64,000 bases of DNA from Arctopsyche grandis. Lineage: Eukaryota > Arthropoda > Insecta > Trichoptera > Hydropsychidae. Within the stretch, counting starts at the first letter, position 1. Each line of letters begins with the position of its first letter. The stretch spans positions 6,118,079 to 6,182,078 of the forward strand of contig NC_135356.1 of NCBI RefSeq assembly GCF_051622035.1, written 5' to 3'. Below, piece by piece: positions 57,901-64,000 of the stretch. Made by a program: the position numbers and the translations under genes. The notes under the pieces are model-generated. The model was not told the origin of the DNA. It saw only the letters and a list, made by a program, of their open reading frames with translations, and did no database searches.

Positions 57901-59204
57901 TTTACATTGAAATTATTATATTCACTCTGTGTTGTAATCATTATATTCAAAAAAAAATATGTTTTCATAAGATGAAAAATAATACATATTTACATTGAAA
58001 TTATTATATTCACTATGTGTTGTAATCATTATATTAAAAAAAAATATGTTTGCATAAGATGAAATATAATACATATTTACATTGAAATTATTATATTCAA
58101 TATGTGTTGTAATCATTATATTAAAAAAAATATGTTTTCATAAGATGAAATACATCTATAATACATATTATAGCATTTAAGAAATTGACATTTAAGGGAA
58201 ACATTGTGCATAAAATGATTTTTATTTTCTTATTTGAAATATAATACATATTTACATTGAAATTATTATATTCAATATGTGTTGTAATCATTATATTAAA
58301 AAAAAAAATGTATTCATAAGATGAAAAATAATACATATTTACATTGATATTATTATATTCACTGTGTTGTAATCAATATATTAAAAAAAAAATGTTTTCA
58401 TAAGATAAAATATAATACATATTTACATTGAAATTATTATATTCAATATGTGTTGTAATCATTATATTCAAAAAAAATATATGTTTTCATAAGATGAAAT
58501 ATAATACATATTTACATTGAAATTATTATATTCAATATGTGTTGTAATCATTATATTCAAAAAAAATATATGTTTTCATAAGATGAAATATAATACATAT
58601 TTACATTGAAATTATTATATTCAATATGTGTTGTAATCATTATATTCAAAAAAAAAAATGTTTTCATAAGATGAAAAATAATACATATTTACATTGAAAT
58701 TATTATATTCACTGTGTTGTAATTATTATATTAAAAAAAAAAAATGTATTCATAAGATGAAAAATAATACATATTTACATTGATATTATTATATTCACTG
58801 TGTTGTAATCAATATATTAAAAAAAAAATGTTTTCATAAGATAAAATATAATACATATTTACATTGAAATTATTATATTCAATATGTGTTGTAATCATTA
58901 TATTCAAAAAAAATATATGTTTTCATAAGATGAAATATAATACATATTTACATTGAAATTATTATATTCAATATGTGTTGTAATCATTATATTAAAAAAA
59001 AATATATGTTTTCATAAGATGAAATATAATACATATTTACATTGAAATTATTATATTCAATATGTGTTGTAATCATTATATTAAAAAAAAAAAATGTTTT
59101 CATAAGATGAAATATAATACATATTTACATTGAAATTATTATATTCAATATGTGTTGTAATCATTATATTAAAAAAAATATGTTTTCATAAGATGAAATA
59201 CATA
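57901..59204. repeat. ~85-bp tandem repeat 3' of AsnS copy 4
   Basis: Unit-for-unit match to 6902-8205, with one substitution noticed near 58647 (TATTCAAA against TATTAAAA). Confidence 0.9.
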
Positions 59205-59334
59205 TTATAGCATTTAAGAAATTGACATTAAAGGGAAACATTGTGCATAAAATGATTTTTATTTTCTTATTTATAAAATATCGTCCTATCATACTTTTTT
59301 ACTTTATCTATGTACGTAGTAACAATAGATCAAG

Positions 59335-59800
59335 TTTTTTATTTATTTATTATATACATATATACCAGGAAGGCCTAACAGGCAAACCCCAATGCGCCTT
59401 CCTGGCCAATTACAAACAATGCAGCATTTTTATTACATAAGTCACTGAAAACTAGAAATTAACGAGACATCTATGAATTTTTACTTTTACATTAATCATA
59501 CTCAAATAGTGGTGACATATGTATTAGGTAGGAAGGTTTTTAGCCAATTTTTAATTACACTGTTTCAACAATGAAATCAGAGAAATTGGCAAAACAATTT
59601 TCAGAGGAAAACATGAAATATTTGAAAGAAAGAGTGTTACTGGCTGAGTTGAGTGTGTATGTACTAAAAATATTTAAAAAAAAATCATATGAAACAATTA
59701 AATATATTTAAAAGGTATTTGAAAAAAAATGACCGCGTGGGAATCGAACACATAACCGACGACACATTTCTTTTAATTATTTTTTATTTAATAACTTAAT
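59335..59800 (-). mobile_element. reversed tRNA-derived SINE downstream of copy 4
   Basis: Same as 8335-8800. Confidence 0.5.
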
Positions 59801-59963
59801 ATGCCTACATACATAAGGCCTAGGCAAACTTTTCGAATGAAGGGCCGCACTTGGAATTAAAAATGAAGTCGGGCCGCAAGTAAAATAATATTTATAGATT
59901 TACATTATTTACTGTCATAAAAAAAATTTCAACATAAAAATTTAATGATCCTCTAATGGGGCC

Positions 59964-60082
59964 GTCGACACCTATACTATTACTTACAATATTTTCCATA
60001 ACTAGTTCCTAAATAGCAACCACAACTTGGAATATGGGAACTGGATATGGAAAATATTGTAAGTAATATTGTTGGTGTCGAC
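59964..60082. mobile_element. fold-back MITE with GTCGAC ends (unit 4)
   Basis: Same as 8965-9083. Confidence 0.55.
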
Positions 60083-60143
60083 AGTCCCAACAACCAACAA
60101 TTTGGCGGGCGGCAGTTTGCCCAAACCTGATATATGTATGTAT

Positions 60144-60339
60144 GGTTCGGTGATTACTGGTCACAAATCACTGGTCATAAAGTCACCAAAATCGGTCACG
60201 AGAAAACTGGTTGACCGATTTTAGGGTGTGACCAGTTATCTCGTGACTAGTTTTAGTGTGACGGGTGATCACATGTGACCGATCTAGAGCTACCGGTTGT
60301 TCTGTGACCGGTTCACATTTGACTAGTAATCACCGAACC
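60144..60339. mobile_element. MITE with GGTTCGGTGATTACT termini (unit 4)
   Basis: Same as 9145-9340. Confidence 0.65.
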
Positions 60340-60819
60340 CACTAAAATCTCTATAACGGAACATCTGGCAGCCGAAAAGTCCATCATAATAACGATAACT
60401 ATCATACTAACGAGAACTTGAGTGCCAAATATTGCGTATTCGCGATTTTAATGGCAAAAATTGTCTTTGTGACAACCGCAATGTGACTAATAATCCAATA
60501 CCATAGCTCGTGCAGCGAAAGCTGGCACGTTTCAATACAAACACGTATATTGTGTCCGTGAAGATATGAATAAGATTTTTTGTATCTGTTTTCTAGGACA
60601 ATCAGTTGGTACCTTTCATACGCACCCACTTTCCGAGCATGACAGAAACAACAATTATTTTTGTATTGCTCTAAAGTGTGCACTACAGGATGATTTTTTC
60701 CAGTTTCACTGGTCAGTCACCGATCAACCCCCACAAACTGACGTAACGCGTTCTTATATTGTTTGCTAATTGGTTAATTGGAGTTAGTTCATTCGAATTA
60801 GTGGATATATAATAATAAA

Positions 60820-61631
60820 ATGCTTTGTGATAAAATTGGATCTGGGAAAACACTAACGGGACAATCTCGCGAAATTATGTATAATGTTTTCAACTATTTC
60901 ATGCATCGTATAGTGAATAGTGAATGTGACGAAAGAAATAGTTTTATGAAAAATTTATATGCTTCAACTGCGGAAGCGACTGGTGTTTCTAAAAAAAGTG
61001 TTCAGCGAATTGTTTGTGAAGTACGAAATCAATTTGTGGTGTCTAATAAACCGCCAACATCGCAACCTTCAATATCGGAGCCATCAACGACACAACCTAT
61101 ATCTTCAGAGTCATCAGTTGAGGTAGGATAGTCACAGTCCTTTCCATTGTTCCATTGTTGTAAATCCTTTCTAAAATAGGTTAGGCAAACCTTTAACAAT
61201 GCATTTACAACCTTTGAACAATACGCGGCACCTTCTGGGTCCGGTGACTAGTCATCAGATCCAGCAGCATCCACATCTTCATCGACTGTGCGAGTTGTTT
61301 TAAGGACACCGGCAAAAATCGTGTAAGGTTATCAAAAATAACTACAGTGGATAGTTTTGATCAAGAGGTCATCAAGCGAACTATCTACGATTTTCATCTA
61401 GTTCATAAGACATTTCCGACCCTACAAAAGTTATTAGAAGTTTTGAAAGATAGTTTAAAATATAAAGGTGCAATTTCTTCGTTAAAAGTTATCGTTCGTA
61501 GGCTAGGTTTCAAATGGAGAAAGATGAAAAATAATAAACAAATACTTATTGAAAAAAGTGTTATTCGACTGAAGAGATCCATATATCTTTCCAAATTAGA
61601 TATATGGATCCAAATAAACAACAGAGTGTAG
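60820..61631 (+). pseudogene. Tc1/IS630-like transposase fragment (unit 4)
   Basis: Same two frames (60820-61131 and 61347-61631) and the same one-base loss as 9821-10632. No catalytic domain. Confidence 0.5.
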
Positions 61632-62930
61632 CGCTTTCTTTGCGAATTTATTTTATTATCTTTGTAACGGTCGGGACTTAAGAGCGCTGGACACCAGCGC
61701 CTTGTCCATACAAACGTATTAGACTTCTTCCTTCCTCAATTATGGCACAAGAGAAATTATTTTTTAATGTGCTATGGATATCCACCATTGAAATGCATCT
61801 ATCGTTTTATTATTTTGAATAGTTATTTTTTATAGGAGCTAGGAGCCGCCAAACATCTATAAAATCGCCTCTTTTTTACACCCACGAAAAGAGTCCAGCG
61901 TGCTTATTTAACGGTCGATTTAAAAAAAAATACGCACAGAAAATATCTTTTTCATACCGATGATGATTTTTTTTTTAAATTGGTCCAGTTTTGGAGGAGA
62001 AAATAGGAGAATACGAAACCTCGATTTTGTCGATTTAAAATACGTATTATCTGGTCGAAGCGAAACTGTCGCATTCACTCAATATATATATTAATATATA
62101 TAGTCGCTATTTATCATTTTAATCGTGGCACGTATTCAAATATTAAATAAATATGCCATACAAATTATATCATAGATCTTAAAATCATTACACGATCGGT
62201 TGAAATAAAATATATAAATATTAGCGTGTTTCTTTCAACAGTCTGTATATGAAAAATGCATTTGTGTGAGTACTGTGTACGCGCCTTCTGTAGCTAATAT
62301 ACCTACATATATATGACACGAATCGTTCCGGTCGCAACGTTGAATTTCACGAGTACCAACCCCACCGGATCTTGATATGTATAAAGATCAGTGGCGGCTC
62401 GTGCCAATTTTTAGTGGAGGGGCTGCACTGAAAAAATTTCATGATTCATGTCATAACAGGACAAGATTAGCATAGTTTTTGGCTTACGACCACTTACATG
62501 TGGATTTAAGTATTATTGAAAAAAAACTAGCAAAATTCACCACCCATTAAAGGGGTGGTGAAAAATTGAAAAAAAAGCTTCTATTTAAAATTACATTCCA
62601 TTATTCGGTCCGGTATTTCCCCAACCATTTGTTTTTCTATGCTTATCATAGAATTTATACACTCTATGCGACTTTTTCGGTAAGTTCTAGTCGCGAAAAG
62701 TGTTCATTTTGTAAATATTTTACTGAATTATTTTGTTCTTCCATTTTTAAAAGAAAAAAATCTTAATATATTTAAATAAAAATTACGAGAAAATGTTAAA
62801 CAGGAGTAAACAAATAGGCTTTCAGAAGAATACAAAAGTTTGTTGTTATCAAAATGAAAACGACTCACTGGAGATTTGATGAGGGCTCGTACACAAACAA
62901 TTAAGAGTAAAGAAAACGTATAAAAGAAAC

Positions 62931-63163
62931 TGCTACGTGGGGGTGAAGTGGGTGGCTTTGACTGAACAGGGAAAGACCAGCAGAGATGGGAGTCCAAAGG
63001 AAACGACAGTTCTGAGAGAAAGCTGTGGGCTGACTCGACTCCCGAAGGAAAGGGCGCTCCTTTTATAGCTGAGAAAGTAGCGGTACTTTCTCCCACTCCC
63101 CAGCATCCGAGGGCGGGGGTAGCTTCCCCCCCCACTCCTTCGGCTGCGGGGGCGTACGTTACA
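62931..63163 (-). mobile_element. 3' LTR of gypsy element A (unit 4)
   Basis: Same as 11932-12164, with AAAC on its outer side and the purine tract on its inner side. Confidence 0.8.
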
Positions 63164-63305
63164 CTGCCCTCTCCTTCAGGATCGGTCGTCTCGAGCGATT
63201 TATTAATATACAAAAGTACAAGGCATATACAAACATACACAAATACAAAATAAACAAATGCAAAGAAATACAATACGGATGAAAATACAAGGTGGGTTTT
63301 TAATT

Positions 63306-64000
63306 CTAGATCGGATCCGGTGTTGCGAGGTATCGCGCTAATCTGTCGACGTGTACCATTAGATACCGGGAGTTCCCTGTTTCCCGGCGGATCCGATAGA
63401 CCACGTCGCTGATCCTCTTAATAATCCGGAACGGACCTTCCCATGGGGGCTGGAGTTTAAGGGTGCGACCGGGCTTCTTGGCTGGGTTGTGCAACCAAAC
63501 GCGATCGCCCTCTTCGTATCGTGGTTCCCAGATCCTCCCGTCGTAAGCCGCTTTCATTCTTTTGTGCGTCTTCTGGAGGTGTTTCCGGGCGAATTTGTGC
63601 GTTTCCGCCATCCCTTCTATGAGATTTTGGACGTATTTGTGGGCTGATTGCTCGGGTATACTGTCCGGGGGTCCGCCGTAGATAAGTTGGGGTGGAAGGC
63701 GCATTTCCCTGCCGAACATCATCAGGGCTGGCGACTCTCCTGTCGCGTCGTGTGGGGTTGAGCGGTAAGCCATGAGAAACGGGGACAGCATCGTGTCCCA
63801 GTCTCGTTCTGCCTCCTCGTCGTAGTAGGACAGGAATTTCCGGAGGTATCCCAGTAGAGTGCGGTTTAACCTCTCGATCATCCCGTCCGACTGAGGGTGG
63901 TAAGGGGTCGTCCGAGTTTTGCAGATGCCCAATTTATCTAGCGTTTCGGCAAAGACTCGGGCTTCAAAATTACGGCCTTGATCGGAGTGCAGTTCTCGGG
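63306..64000 (-). pseudogene. gypsy pol, integrase C-terminal part (cut by window end)
   Basis: Matches 12307-13001: the second half of the integrase core (TPYHPQSDG, ERLNRTL) and the C-terminal GPF/Y-like domain, followed by a stop at 63306. The element is the same insertion as in unit 1. Whether it carries the same upstream stops cannot be seen here. Confidence 0.8.

Larger units (their letters stand above)
62389..64000. mobile_element. hAT-like element A with nested gypsy (unit 4, cut by window end)
   Basis: The left terminus CAGTGGCGGCTCGT follows ATAAAGAT (62381-62388). The gypsy element begins at 62931. The right part lies beyond the window. Confidence 0.75.

Overview
The window is AT-rich animal DNA, almost certainly from an insect. 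It carries intron-containing genes, Ty3/gypsy-type LTR retrotransposons, piggyBac and hAT DNA transposons, tRNA-derived SINEs and many hairpin MITEs. I cannot name the species. There is no bacterial-type content, no CRISPR array and no rRNA gene.

The backbone is a tandem array of four asparagine synthetase (AsnS, glutamine-hydrolysing) genes, all on the + strand. Each sits in a 13-19 kb repeat unit: unit 1 about 299-15955, unit 2 about 15956-34710, unit 3 about 34711-51175, unit 4 about 51308 to beyond 64000. Each gene can be assembled from 11 coding exons with GT-AG introns into an open frame of 554 aa (552 aa for copy 3). All four keep the N-terminal Cys2 glutaminase and the C-terminal PP-loop synthetase motifs.

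Every unit has the same order. First comes the right part of a hAT-like element, then a putative 5' leader with a cluster of bZIP-like sites, the AsnS gene, an AT-rich ~85-bp satellite, a reversed tRNA-SINE, two MITEs, a broken Tc1/IS630-like transposase fragment, and the left end of the next hAT-like element. The units differ by insertions that date them. Unit 1 (and 4) has a gypsy element inside the hAT element. Unit 2 has a 435-bp higher-order array carrying the gene's own 3' end, a 3.4-kb block of mixed repeats and a solo LTR. Unit 3 has a piggyBac element in intron 5 and two LTR-element remnants downstream.

Units 1 and 4 are almost identical over about 13 kb, including their transposon scars. 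The window therefore shows either the start of a second ~51-kb three-gene block or an assembly duplication. Apart from AsnS I see no host gene. The remaining open frames are transposon-derived or chance readings of AT-rich repeats. The most interesting signals are (i) the AsnS amplification itself, (ii) a satellite that repeatedly copies the gene's last codons and stop, (iii) copy-specific changes at a splice acceptor and in the HRGPD motif, and (iv) paired empty and occupied transposon sites across the units.
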